A stretch of DNA of 64,000 nt from Paraspadella gotoi (lineage: Eukaryota; Chaetognatha), in assembly GCA_051294375.1 (NCBI GenBank), contig CM119268.1, positions 4,082,404 through 4,146,403 on the forward strand, read 5' to 3'. Shown in pieces: positions 1-10,577 of the stretch. Numbering within the stretch: position 1 is the first letter of the stretch; each line of letters begins with the position of its first letter. A program made the translations under genes and the position numbers. The notes beneath the pieces are model-generated. The model was not told the origin of the DNA. It saw nothing but the letters and a program-made list of their open reading frames with translations, and made no database searches.

Positions 1-292
1 GTCGTTGTTCCCAGAAAGAACCGATAGGTTTCGCCAGCATGCACCGTTTCCTCATCATTTCTCCTCATCCTCCTCCCCCTCCTCCCGGAGACCCAGGCTC
101 GAGTCCAGGGTTTAGGTTTTTCATTCACACTCTTTCCTCTCTTTCTCTCTCACCGTCCCTCTCCCGTTCAGTCTCTGTTACCATTTTTTTTACCGCCGAT
201 TTAGCCGCTTACATTATATTTTCCTTTCCCACCATTTTCCCCCGTCTTTACTTACCTAGATTTCAGTCACACTTACCCGACCTTAGTTAGAG

Positions 293-368
293 TGGCGCCC
301 AATGTGGGGCTCGAACCCACGACCCCAGGATTAAGAGTCCTGTGCTCTACCGACTGAGCTAACCGGTT
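293..368 (-). tRNA. tRNA-Lys(CTT)-like sequence, probable retro-derived pseudogene
   Basis: Read on the minus strand, 368-296 folds as a tRNA. The D-arm GCTC/GAGC pairs, the anticodon stem CAGGA/TCCTG is perfect with loop CTCTTAA (anticodon CTT at 335-333), and the T-arm GTGGG/CCCAC is perfect around TTCGAGC. Two things argue against a working gene. The acceptor stem has mismatches at its first two pairs (A.C and A.G) and two G.T pairs. CCA (295-293) directly follows the discriminator base, although eukaryotic tRNA genes do not encode CCA, which suggests copying from a mature tRNA. No T4 terminator follows within about 50 bases. The last 18 bases also read like a tRNA-Lys primer-binding site, but homology runs through the whole tRNA, so a tRNA copy fits better. 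Confidence 0.75.
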
Positions 369-645
369 CCATCTCTTCATCATCGTCGTCTTTTTTTGTC
401 GTCGTCGTCGCCTTCCTTCTTTTGTGTTGATGGGAGAAAAAGCGACAATAGAGAACAACCATGGACTTTGACCCAAAATCTGTCAGGTAACTTGTAACGT
501 TTGATGATTGAGGACCTTTAACGTTTCTATTCTCATTTAAGTAAATAAAAAAATAAATTTGTTTAATTTTTAAACTTTCTTTTCACTTTTTGTTCGGAAC
601 CCAAATTTTCGTCTCAAAGTCAAAACTTCACTGCCTATCCGTTTT

Positions 646-647
<2 letters not shown>

Positions 648-716
<69 letters not shown>

Positions 717-786
717 ATGGTTTCTGCGGGGATGTTTACGAGGGGCTCCGCTTTTTCTTCTTGAGCCGACGGTTTCCGCCATAAAC

Positions 787-872
<86 letters not shown>
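648..872. repeat. Convergent (GA)n and (CT)n microsatellites
   Basis: A pure (GA)n run at 648-712 is followed after about 75 bases by a pure (TC)n run at 790-872. The two tracts are reverse complements, so together they form a long imperfect inverted repeat around a short spacer. The arginine/glutamate and serine/leucine frames over this stretch are translations of the repeat and are not genes. Confidence 0.95.
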
Positions 873-874
<2 letters not shown>

Positions 875-899
875 CAACGCTGCTGTTTCCATTTCTTTT

Positions 900-2948
900 A
901 TTATTTCCCAAGATTCATCCTTACTTGATTCATTTCTCTAGTAACGCTCTGTTGTTAATTAGTCATCATCCACCAGGAGAATCCATTAAAAATCATTTTT
1001 CACTTTGAATTTCTTTCGATCGATCAAAAGAGGTGGGCCCTTTATGATTGGACCCTCAATCACCGTCATTTTTCAATATTTAGGGTTTAGTAATATTATT
1101 ATTTTTGTTTATATTCATCTATCATGACTTCTAAAAATAAATTGGTACAACTAATCACCATAACTTACCCAGACAATCTTAAAAGATACGAAAATATTAG
1201 TTCTTAGAGTCTATACGACGCAATGTGCAGTCTCATACCAAAAAAAATATGCAGTCGAAAAAATGTCCCTATTGATTATATTGTTTTTTATTGTATCTCA
1301 TCCTTGGTCATTATTTCCTGAATGTTATGTCGCAAAGTTAATGCAAAATCTGAATGTTATGTAGCAAAGTTAATGCAAAATCTATTAAAGCTCTCTAGAT
1401 ACAGTTAAATACATAAATGCAAACAGAATTTGAACTAAAAATAAAATTGGTTTAATATGTATTAAGCTGTCGTTTAATATAAAAAAAATTCAAATATTGG
1501 TCTGTCCATCAGTCTGTCTGTTCGTGTTCGTCCTTCTACGTTTAGCTTTAAATTTTTATTTTCATAAAGAAACGAATCACTGGCGATGTACATTAGAGTT
1601 TCCTTAACCGTAAACTTTTCTAAAACGTCGGTAAACCGTTAAAAATCGACATTTTTAGCCGTTAACGGTTAAAATAAGTTAATTTAGTAACTTTAGTAAT
1701 AAGTAATAAGTAAATGGCTAAAAGAAGGAAAACAATTAAAACTTTGTATTCAAATCCTATTTCAATACTTAGGATGCAATAATAAAATAAAGGAAGGAAG
1801 AATATACACTGAATTAATGGTAATAAACAAATCAATTATAGTGATTATGAGCTTTTATCATTTTTTAAATTCAATAACTATCTTTAAAGAGCATCAACAC
1901 TGTTGATTCAACAGTTAATGTTTGAAGTTAAGAGATAAAAAGTCTTGATGCACTTCTCAGCTTAGACTGAAGTTGGCGATAAATCATAGGTAGTGATTGC
2001 TCAGCTGTTACGTCCAAAATAGTATTTTTTTAACTCATGAGGCGTTTTAAACTTTTTTTCTCAAGAAGAAAACTTTTTAATTCGTTCATTTTTTTAATTG
2101 GTGGTATTAAAGAGGCATCCTCCAATGTATACCCTGATTCCGATTGACCGCGTTCCCTTTCTTTGATGTTTGGCTTAAAGATTCAACAATATATGTCACT
2201 GCTTTAAACAGATATTTGACAGCTTTGGAATACAAGTAACTGGGTAGTCCTTTTTATGAAAATTTGCAAATTACTTGTTTCACTATTTTTCATTTTTCTA
2301 TTTTAATATTTTAATATTTTTATGAAGGATTTAGTATTTAATCTATATTATTTATTCTTGGAATTATTTATTTTCTTTTACACTTTCATAAAGATTTTTG
2401 CTGAACTCATTTCAGCCCACAAATTTTCATAATTTACTAGACATCTAATCACAACTTTTTTAGTCGGAATGACTATGCTGAAACTCTGTCAGGAAAGGCC
2501 TGTGACCATCATTATACTGTGGCGACATATTATTATATAACCAAGCTGAAAAAATTTAAAAAGATTTGAATTCCATTATTTGCATCTAACATTATATTCC
2601 GAATCATAGCATACTAAATTTATAGCATTTCACAGTTTCTTGAAGGTAAACTTAATGAGCGTCCATGAAAGCAAATTTTATTCATAACCATTCTTAACAT
2701 CTTCTTCTCTGAAATCATTATCATTATCATCAATAATTCCTAATCTACAAAAATCTTAGGCAAGGGCTAAATAAACATAGTGGCCTACTTTATCAACATT
2801 GTGAAACATGTCCGTTATTAATAAAAATAAATCGTTGTTGAAAATTAATTTCAAACTCTTCTAAGTTTATCAACAAAAAAGAATAATGGTAATAACTCAA
2901 ATTACTTAAGTTTTGGATTTGAAGTGAATTCACTTAATTGTTTAAACT
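900..2948. other. AT-rich non-coding stretch
   Basis: I see no coding frame over these 2 kb, which lie downstream of the last exon of the membrane-protein gene. Positions 1320-1383 hold a 32-bp unit repeated twice in tandem (one base differs, TCG versus TAG). A CTGTC/GTCTG-rich stretch at 1498-1540 resembles the GACAGAC-rich part of the element near 18.43 kb in the opposite orientation. Confidence 0.6.
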
Positions 2949-4278
2949 TTAATTAGTGCAGTAAGAAAGGAAAGCCACAAACGTTGAAAATTTAAAAAAA
3001 AGGATAGTAATCAAATCGTAATTAGTTGGAAATTCATTGTCAATCCATGACAGATACTGGTCAAAAACCCGAGTGATGTTTCGTCCTTTTATCAAATCCT
3101 GGCGCATTTTCTTCAAGTTAAACAGAATGGGCGAATAGGCCGGCAAATTTGCGCTGAAAAATACACGATATTGTGAATTACTGAGGTACTTGGGAAAGTC
3201 AACTTTAAAATCTTTAGCCGGGATACTGAATCGAATGTAAAGACAAAAGTAACTGATCGCAAATATAGTTCCCACAAAAAGTTTTTGAAAAAAGTGACCC
3301 TTCAAAATTCTTACAAGTCTAATTTGTAAAAAGACCCCGATATACATCAAAAATGGTATTAGAGATGAATTAAAAGACAAGAAAAATGTTTCAGACATCG
3401 TTTGTAAGTTAGTAATTTTATTATAAGAGTATCCTGAATGTAGACTCGAGAGATTACTCGAGAGAAAATTCTTCACCTCAATTCCAGTCCCGCTCAAGAC
3501 CCTCATCAGCAACGGACCAAAGGGTAAATTTAAACAAAAGATTCCTATGATCCTTTTAACGAACCTTGGTGACTTTTGCCCTCTACTGAACAACTCCAAA
3601 AACGAAAAGAGGAATAATAAAGTCGCAATTATAATAGGAAACTGAGTAAAAACCGTGAAAGATCTGTACAGGTTTTGCTTAGAGACGATGATCTCGCTCA
3701 TATTTGATTTTTTGATGAAGTGGCTTTCGATATCCAACAAATCGAATATATTACTTACAGATTCATGACTTAAGCTAGCGAACGTGATGAGGCCAATGAT
3801 GGCTATTGGGGTCATCCAAGCCGCTATGAACTTTGCCGCTTCGGCCCTTTTCTTACGAAAAAAAAAACGCGGGCCAATGTACAAGGCGGCCAAAGTTAAA
3901 TCGAAGAGCAACAATAAATAGATGGTCGATTTTTTTGGATTAAGAAATTTGTAATTTCCCAATTCAACTCTATAATCCAGAGTAAGATAGTTCTTGAAGG
4001 CGGGCCTTTCCATTTTGAATAATTTGCAAGGCCTTGCTCCAGATTTGATTGGAATCATATTTTTCCACCTTTCCACATCCACGATTCCCTTTGGCTCATA
4101 ACAAGCATTCCTCCAAATTATTCCATTATTGAAAAATATGTCGTAATAATAGAGTTTTGGGGTCCATGAATTCATGAATACAGGGGATGGGTCAATGGCA
4201 TTTTGTTTGTCAGAATAGGAGAGAAGGGAGACGATGAGCACAGTCCATGATGACATCAGGACGAACTGGGTGACGGAG
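2949..4278 (-). CDS. Exon 3 (last) of XK-related-like membrane protein gene
   Basis: This is the terminal exon of the minus-strand gene that starts at 17062. The acceptor is a T-rich tract ending TTTTTTCAG, so the exon begins at 4278. The first base completes an Asn codon (AA|C) begun in exon 2, and the frame then stays open for 442 codons to TAA at 2951-2949, giving residues 305-747. Hydrophobicity suggests about seven or eight membrane segments, including STIYLLLLFDLTLAALYIG, FIAAWMTPIAIIGLITFAS, FTVFTQFPIIIATLLFLF and LFVGTIFAISYFCLYIRF. A soluble loop of about 80 residues with four cysteines or so follows the first segment. The stretch ETFFLSFNSSLIPFLMYIG faintly recalls the ESxPQL helix of XK-related proteins, but I cannot assign a family. 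A 443-codon frame in AT-rich DNA is strong evidence of coding. Joining to exon 2 rests on strand, splice sites and phase only. Confidence 0.72.
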
Positions 4279-5122
4279 CTGAAAAAATGATAAAATGCGT
4301 AATTTAAAAATGGGGCATCTCACTGTTGGCTTTGGGGGCTTCCGACCATCAGTGATGCCTTTCACTAGGGTGTGTCAAAAATTTCAAAATGATGGTAGCT
4401 AATTTGGCATCTGACACAATGGTAATGGGTATAAAAAAGGATGTTTGCCCAAATCTTATTGTAATTGCTTCAACACCCTAGGCTCTACATTTGCTTAAAG
4501 AATTTTTGGCACAATTTTTGACTAAAAAGTCCATAGATGTAAAAGTATTAATTAAATCATCCAATTTTATTATTTGAATTAAACCTTAAAAATTATATTA
4601 CATCAATTTCAAATCAAAATTCCATCCACAGCCCTTACAACAGCCTCCACAGCATGCTGGAGGATGTGGAGTGGACAACATTAATGCTTATAACTTTTAT
4701 CATTTTAGGGTAGAATCTATAAATTTAGCAAAGATTTATAACCAATAAGGACCTCTAAGTTTATCATCAACTTTTATTTAAATCAAGTGGTGTGTTTTTT
4801 CAAAGTCCTTAAAAATTTTCACTTAAAATGTTAGATTTTCATAGATTTTACTACAGACTGATGCTAAATGATCAATAGAAAGGTCAAAGAAAAAAAATGT
4901 CCGACTAATTTCATCAGTCTCAATATAGCAGAGCCTCTCTTGAAGGTTCAGAGAGCTTGCTCAACACTCTCTTTAACTGGGCCAACCTAATAGCTTTAAA
5001 TCAATCTAAAAGGTTTGTTTAGTTCATATTTGATAAATAAAAATATTCTTTTGGTTTGAACTTTGAACTCATTTAACCATTCTTGAAACTTTTTAATATT
5101 GCAATATGCAAAAAGGATTTTT
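4279..5122. other. Left part of intron 2, AT-rich
   Basis: No coding signal or recognised repeat. One near-palindrome around CAGCATGCTG lies at about 4645-4670. The stretch belongs to the modelled intron between exons 2 and 3 of the minus-strand gene. Confidence 0.5.
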
Positions 5123-5395
5123 GTATCATATATTCTTCATTGGAGAAGCATTGCTGGAGGAAGATATCAACAAAGATGACAGCTCAGGCAATAAATGATG
5201 ATGATGATTGAAGATGTTGCAGAATTTTAAATTTTTTTATCTCACACATATGGAAATGTTTGAAAAATCCTTAAAAAAATTGATTCATGATATAAAAATA
5301 TGGAGAGAGTGGCTTGGAGAAGAGTCAATAATCACTTTTTCATATATTTTAATATACACACAATTATTTTCTCCCTTGAAAAAAACAAATGGGTT

Positions 5396-5987
5396 ATTTT
5401 TTTAAAATTTAACTTTAATTAAAATTTTAAAAGTGAGGAATGAACAACATTATACTAATGAACATTTATGTAATAAAAAATTTTATAATAAATTTTACAA
5501 TTTACGCAGTAGGCCATATTTTTACTAGTACTAAACCAATAAATGTTAAAATTTATAAACAGTTTTTTCTAAGATTTTTTTGCAGATTTGGATTCGTCAT
5601 AAAAAGTTTATAAAAAGAAATATAACTCTTTTTTGAAAAATTCCTTCATTAAATGGGTCAAAAATTAAAAAAAGCTATATTTTAAGCTGAAAATAAATTT
5701 TTATTATATTAAATATAGTTTTTGTAATTTTTAACCCACTTAATGAAAGAATTTTTAAAAATGATTTATATTTTCTTTTATTAACTTTTGACGTGGAATT
5801 CAAATCTGCAATCCAAATTAAGAAAAGCCTTTTTAAAATTTTTTTATTTTATAAGGATAGTACTAAATATAATATAGCCTACTGCAAAAATTAAAAAACA
5901 TAAAATTAATATTTTTTACAAATTAATGTTCACTGATGGCATGTTGTTCATAATTAACTTTTAGAATTTTCGTATGTAACTTTCACT
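5396..5987. mobile_element. Foldback (long-TIR) element, copy 1, left end missing
   Basis: This is the copy of the 9068-9677 element within block D1. The two halves are reverse complements over about 290 bp: for example GCAGTAGGCCATATTTTTAC near 5506 pairs with the complement of the stretch ending near 5887, and CATTAAATGGGT near 5648 with ACCCACTTAATG near 5734. The right terminus CACTACGCCTT is present and followed by ATTCTTCATTA. The left terminus AAGGCGTAGT and its flank are absent, being replaced by a short T run. Confidence 0.7.
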
Positions 5988-6051
5988 ACGCCTTATTCTT
6001 CATTATAATAAAAAAAGAGACTTACCAGTTCTTTTTTTCAAATACTATCAG

Positions 6052-6690
6052 GAGCACTATGAACTAATGATTTTTTGATAATTCCATTGATGGAAACATT
6101 TTACAAAAATTATTTCCACTATTTCCCAATCCATATATGTCAAACAAAGCCACAAACTTTTTTGGAGGTGAAGATGGATTTGATTTGTTTCCAACATTTT
6201 TTTCTCTCCTGAGAAGTTCAATTCATCACCCTCTGACATGTCAAATAATTTTTTTCCTCCTTTGAAATCTTTTACTTCTTCTCCATTTGATAAATTTAAT
6301 AAGGATAAAGATTTTCAAAAGGCCAAACCACATGTAAATCAAGATATTCCTCAAAAAAAATTTTTTCCCTCTACTGGGAATTCTAAATCATCTCTGTTGG
6401 ATCAATTTAAGAAATCTACTGATATCAGTGATTCATGAATCACAATATCACTAATCAACAAGAGTTTTCTCCTTTAAAACCATATTCTTCCTCCACCTTA
6501 ATTGATAAAATTAACGATTTTCAAAACACCAATCCACATTTGAACAAAAAATATGATTCCTCTAGTGAGAATTCAAAAATAATTTCTCCCAGATAAATTA
6601 AAGAGATCTAATGATATCATTGATTCACATGAGATTCCTCCTTTTTCTCCCATCTCATTGATAAATCAAAGAATTAAAAAAACAATGAAA
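6052..6690 (+). pseudogene. Frameshifted copy of the repeat-containing exon
   Basis: Same sequence as the exon-like frame at 9735-10361, including the upstream ATCAG|GAGCAC acceptor, but with indels in homopolymers. One T is added in the T run just after ATGATT, one is lost in the TTTTCC run near 6188, one base is lost near 6437, and one A is added in the run before the stop region near 6578. The longest intact piece, 6238-6438, encodes MSNNFFPPLKSFTSSPFDKF onward. Because all changes lie in or next to simple runs, sequencing error is as likely as real decay. Confidence 0.55.
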
Positions 6691-6966
6691 AATGTAAAAA
6701 ACACCAAAATTCAAGAAATGGAAAAAAGGTCATTATAAATGTGATAATATTTGTATGTGGAAAATTGTTCTAAGAAATTTTCAAATATTAATGCAAAGTT
6801 GATTCATCACTGGAAGAAATTTACTCCATTTTAAATTTGTTTGATAATTTCATAATATATGAGTGCTGCCTCAATTTAATTTTCACTAGTAAGATGGAAA
6901 AAATGAAACATTTTACCAAATCTCATGCCTTATTGACGGATATTTATTGCATACTCTCTCTCTTTT

Positions 6967-6991
6967 NNNNNNNNNNNNNNNNNNNNNNNNN
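6967..6991. other. Assembly gap, 25 N
   Basis: Exactly 25 unknown bases, directly after a (CT) run at the end of block D1. The fixed length, also seen at 29178, 40715 and 61211, marks a gap of unspecified size. Confidence 0.99.
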
Positions 6992-7380
6992 TTAGTCGGA
7001 GTTCTGGAAAAAAAAATATATTTCACTATTACTCATGAGTGATGGGGAGGGATTGACTTGAAATTTTGTAGTGTGGGTAGAAAAAGTGTGTGATATTAAA
7101 CTGGAAATCAAGTTTCGATGGAATCGTTTGAGTGGAAATGCAGTTTAAATGAAAAAAAAAAGTGTTTCACTAATTGATTATGCTTTTAAAATTAAATGTT
7201 AAATGCAAATGTATTAATTAATCAAATAATTAATAAGTTAATTAAAACAATAAGTCAATTAATTAATCCAATAATTAATTAATCAGTCAATTAATCAAAA
7301 CAAAATTTTGGATCAAAATAATTAATTAATTGCCTAATTAATTAATTAACTTGAATTAATTTATTAATTAATTACGATAA
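6992..7380 (-). repeat. Repeat family R1, minus-strand copy
   Basis: The reverse complement of this stretch matches 54545-54880 and 63770-64000. In the same order there is CAAGTTTGA(G/A)CAAA, CGGATCT, a TTAATTAA-rich part, TTTTGATCCAAAAT, TTGACTGATTAATTAA, AGTGAAACA plus a T run, and CCATCGAAA. Identity is moderate, with many small indels, so this is an old dispersed repeat rather than an assembly copy. It is AT-rich, and I see no coding capacity or clear terminal repeats. A partial echo of one end (GGCAGATCCGACATTGTTTG) recurs at 7522-7550. Confidence 0.65.
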
Positions 7381-8372
7381 TGATAGTTGGCAGATCCGTC
7401 ATTGTTTGCTCAAACTTGTTGTTACAACGTGTTATGATCTGTTAAGATCACAAATTGAAAGTCAGAAAACATTACCGAAGAATTATTCATCGTATTAGCT
7501 TATTACCGCTTAATTATTGTAGGCAGATCCGACATTGTTTGTCCAAACTTAGATTATTCTTTTCTCGAAACAATTTCATTCTTTCATTCTGCTCAATCAT
7601 TAGCCTATTTATTAATATTGATACAATAAGCAACTAGTTAAAAACACTTAATTGAAACACCTTAAAGGCAAGGAGAAATGTTAATTGTCGCGGCTTAAAG
7701 ATAGCGGGTGCCGACCAAATTCAAATTTTAATGGGAACAGTATGTAAACTAATCCATTATTGCTATGTAATATTTGTATTTAAAATATTTTTTGTCAAAA
7801 ATGTTCCGAACCGAGAGTAATTCGCTAATTGAATATTATGTAATATTGCTCTATATAATCGTCAAAATTTTTTTGGATATTTTAAGTTTTTTTAATTGAT
7901 TCTGATAGAGCTAAAAAGTTAAGCAAAAAATAATTACAGACTTTTTAAAATCGCTGTTTTATTACTAAAAATTAATAAAAACTGCTAAAATCATTGGATG
8001 TGATGATGATGTTTTTAAAGTTTTTCCCAATTTTGACCCACTAATCATCAAAATATTGAAAAAAGAATTATACTTTGTTAGACAACTTTTATAAGCTATT
8101 CTGAATCTGCTTTTAAAATCAAATTTGAAAAAAATTTTTGACATTTCCTATCTATAAATAAATATCGAAAAATTAATTACTAATGCTTCTAGCCATTTAG
8201 AAAATTTTGCGTCATTGAAAGTTTTCTCAGAATATGTTGAAGTTTCATTTTGGAAAGGTTCCCAAATCAAACTTCTGACCCACCCCATTGACAAAGTTTG
8301 GCTCTATTAAAGAGGCAACTGACTTTTCCTCAATTTCAAACATTAAAAATAAGCCAGATATTCGCTTTCTGT
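7381..8372. other. AT-rich intronic stretch
   Basis: No gene is visible. The piece between R1 and the tRNA-like head near 8.5 kb is AT-rich unique sequence within modelled intron 2 of the minus-strand gene. Confidence 0.4.
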
Positions 8373-8373
8373 C

Positions 8374-8598
8374 ATGAATCGGGAAACTTGGGACTCAGAT
8401 GTCGAATCTCTGCCTTCGAACGTTGTTTTGTCTCCCAAAAAAATTAAAAGCAAAAAACCTACAGCTTTATATAATTTAATTTGTACTAAATTTTTTGTTG
8501 AAATCATTTTGGCCGAGTGCTTAGCGCGCCGAATTTCAATGTTACGAAAAGGTTTCAGTTCAAATCTGGCTGAAGCATCTTTTTACAATAAGTTCTGA
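8374..8598 (+). other. Open frame overlapping a tRNA-like sequence, doubtful gene
   Basis: A 74-codon frame starts at ATG 8374 (MNRETWDSDVESLPSNVVLS...). The first 30 or so residues have mixed, protein-like composition and could be a first exon. The second half of the frame runs through the tRNA-like region at 8503-8577, which is very unlikely to be protein. If any of this is coding, it ends before about 8480. I recognise no domain. Confidence 0.2.
8503..8577 (+). repeat. tRNA-Leu/Ser-like polymerase III head (SINE remnant)
   Basis: The A-box-like TGGCCGAGTGC at 8510-8520 matches the start of class-II (Leu/Ser) tRNAs. The B-box-like AGTTCAAATC lies at 8557-8566 within CAG-TTCAAAT-CTG, a short T-arm. 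The 40-base spacing is about right. The acceptor stem does not pair, so this is a tRNA-derived remnant, probably a SINE head, rather than a tRNA gene. Confidence 0.55.
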
Positions 8599-9067
8599 TT
8601 GTCCCAAAATTGCGTCGTAGAGCAATGGCTTACGAAGGGGAGTAGCCATATTTCTTGACTCGATAACAAGGACAAAAACCTCCTCTTTAAAATTCTCATT
8701 TGTACTCGAGTTACAGAGCTTTGCCGTCTCAGAAAATTCTAGACGGATGCTACTGTATCTAGTATATGTATCATATATTCTTCATTGGAGAAGCATTGCT
8801 GGAGGAAGATATCAACAAAGATGACAGCTCAGGCAATAATGATGATGATGATTGAAGATGTTGCAGAATTTTAAATTTTTTTATCTCACACATATGGAAA
8901 TGTTTGAAAAAATCCTTAAAAAAAATTGATTCATGATATAAAAATATGGAGAGAGTGGCTTGGAGAAGAGTCAATAATCACTTTTTCATATATCTTTAAT
9001 ATACACACAATTATTTTCTCCCTTGAAAAAACAAATGGGGTTGTTGTAATTCAAAGCATTCTTCATT

Positions 9068-9677
9068 AAGGCGTAGTAAATTTTTTAAATTTAACTTTAA
9101 TTAAAATTTTAAAAGTGAGGAATGAACAACATTATACTAATGAACATTTATGTAATAAAAAATTTTATAATAAATTTTACAATTTACGCAGTAGGCCATA
9201 TTTTTACTAGTACTAAACCAATAAATGTTAAAATTTTAAAACAGTTTTTTCTAAGATTTTTTTGCAGATTTGGATTCGTCATAAAAAGTTTATAAAAAGA
9301 AATATAACTCTTTTTGAAAAATTCCTTCATTAAATGGGTCAAAAATTAAAAAAAGCTATATTTTAAGCTGAAAATAAATTTTTTATATATTAAATATAGT
9401 TTTTGTAATTTTTAACCCACTTAATGAAAGAATTTTTAAAAATGATTTATATTTTCTTTTATTAACTTTTGACGTGGAATTCAAATCTGCAATCAAAATT
9501 AAGAAAAGCCTATTTTAAAATTTTTTTATTTTATAAGGATAGTACTAAATATAAATATAGCCTACTGCAAAAATTAAAAAACATAAAATTAATATTTTTT
9601 ACAAATTAATGTTCACTGATGGCATGTTGTTCATAATTAACTTTTAGAATTTTCGTATGTAACTTTCACTACGCCTT
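9068..9677. mobile_element. Foldback DNA element with ~290-bp TIRs and 10-11 bp TSD (MULE-like MITE)
   Basis: The element starts AAGGCGTAGT and ends ACTACGCCTT, which are exact reverse complements. It is flanked on both sides by ATTCTTCATT (9058-9067 and 9678-9687; 11 bp if the following A is counted). The left and right halves are imperfect reverse complements over about 290 bp, with a centre near 9375. There is no coding capacity. Long TIRs and a 9-11 bp duplication are typical of Mutator-like elements, so I call it a non-autonomous MULE-like element. That family label is inference from structure, with no transposase seen. It sits 5' of the splice acceptor at 9734 and so within an intron if the exon is real. 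Confidence 0.8.
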
Positions 9678-9734
9678 ATTCTTCATTATAATAAAAAAAG
9701 AGACTTACCAGTTCTTTTTTTCAAATACTATCAG

Positions 9735-10361
9735 GAGCACTATGAACTAATGATTTTTGATAATTCCATTGATGGAAACATTTTACAAAAATTATTTCCA
9801 CTATTTCCCAATCCATATATGTCAAACAAAGCCACAAACTTTTTTGGAGGTGAAGATGGATTTGATTTGTTTTCCAACATTTTTTTCTCTCCTGAGAAGT
9901 TCAATTCATCACCCTCTGACATGTCAAATAATTTTTTTCCTCCTTTGAAATCTTTTACTTCTTCTCCATTTGATAAATTTAATAAGGATAAAGATTTTCA
10001 AAAGGCCAAACCACATGTAAATCAAGATATTCCTCAAAAAAAATTTTTTCCCTCTACTGGGAATTCTAAATCATCTCTGTTGGATCAATTTAAGAAATCT
10101 ACTGATATCAGTGATTCATTGAATCACAATATCACTAATCAACAAGAGTTTTCTCCTTTAAAACCATATTCTTCCTCCACCTTAATTGATAAAATTAACG
10201 ATTTTCAAAACACCAATCCACATTTGAACAAAAAATATGATTCCTCTAGTGAGAATTCAAAATAATTTCTCCCAGATAAATTAAAGAGATCTAATGATAT
10301 CATTGATTCACATGAGATTCCTCCTTTTTCTCCCATCTCATTTGATAAATCAAAGAATTAA
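9735..10361 (+). pseudogene. Exon-like frame with internal repeats and one in-frame TAA; product unknown
   Basis: A good acceptor (T-rich tract, then ATCAG) precedes 9735. From there the frame is open (EHYELMIFDNSID...), with an ATG at 9750 and 171 codons to TAA at 10263-10265. Past that TAA the same frame continues for 31 codons to TAA at 10359-10361. The protein is Ser/Asn/Lys/Phe-rich and holds a degenerate repeat: FFPPLKSFTSSPFDKFN..DFQKAKPHVN is echoed by FSPLKPYSSSTLIDKIN-DFQNTNPHLN. GNSKSSLLDQFKKSTDISDS is echoed by ENSK-stop-FLPDKLKRSNDIIDS. The echo places the stop exactly where the first unit has Ser (TCA). I recognise no family; it is low-complexity and probably disordered. Either a nonsense mutation or a sequencing error interrupts it. 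Confidence 0.45.
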
Positions 10362-10577
10362 AAAAACAATGAAAAATGTAAAAAACACCAAAATTCAAGA
10401 AATGGAAAAAAGGTCATTATAAATGTGATAATATTTGATGTGGAAAATTGTTCTAAGAAATTTTCAAATATTAATGCAAAGTTGATTCATCACTGGAAGA
10501 AATTTACTCCATTTTAAATTGATTTTGATAATTTCATAATATATGAGTGCTGCCTCAATTTAATTTTCACTAGTAAG

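Larger units (their letters stand above)
5123..6952. repeat. Block D, copy 1 (direct repeat of 8768-10636)
   Basis: The stretch is nearly identical to 8768-10636 from GTATCATATATTC to TTATTGCAT. Differences are mostly one-base changes in A or T runs, plus loss of about 40 bp at the left end of the foldback element (near 5394). It ends at a (CT) run and a 25-N gap (6967-6991), so it may be a second assembly of the same locus. Positions 5214-5405 contain an uninterrupted frame (MLQNFKFFYLTH...) that is broken by an A-run length change in copy 2. The exon-like frame equivalent to 9735-10361 lies at about 6052-6690 here and is broken by several one-base indels. Confidence 0.9.

Noticed and set aside
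273-476. 67-codon minus frame containing AQSVEHRTLNPGVVGSS
   Set aside because: This is the translation of the tRNA-Lys-like sequence, a frequent false protein.
570-911. Arg-Glu and Ser-Leu repeat proteins
   Set aside because: Direct translations of (GA)n and (CT)n. The same holds for frames at 23.4-24.0, 36.3-36.7, 40.5-41.5, 43.1-43.7, 44.8-45.3, 46.2-47.2, 49.2-49.5, 51.0-51.5, 58.0-58.4, 59.1-59.7 and 61.0 kb.
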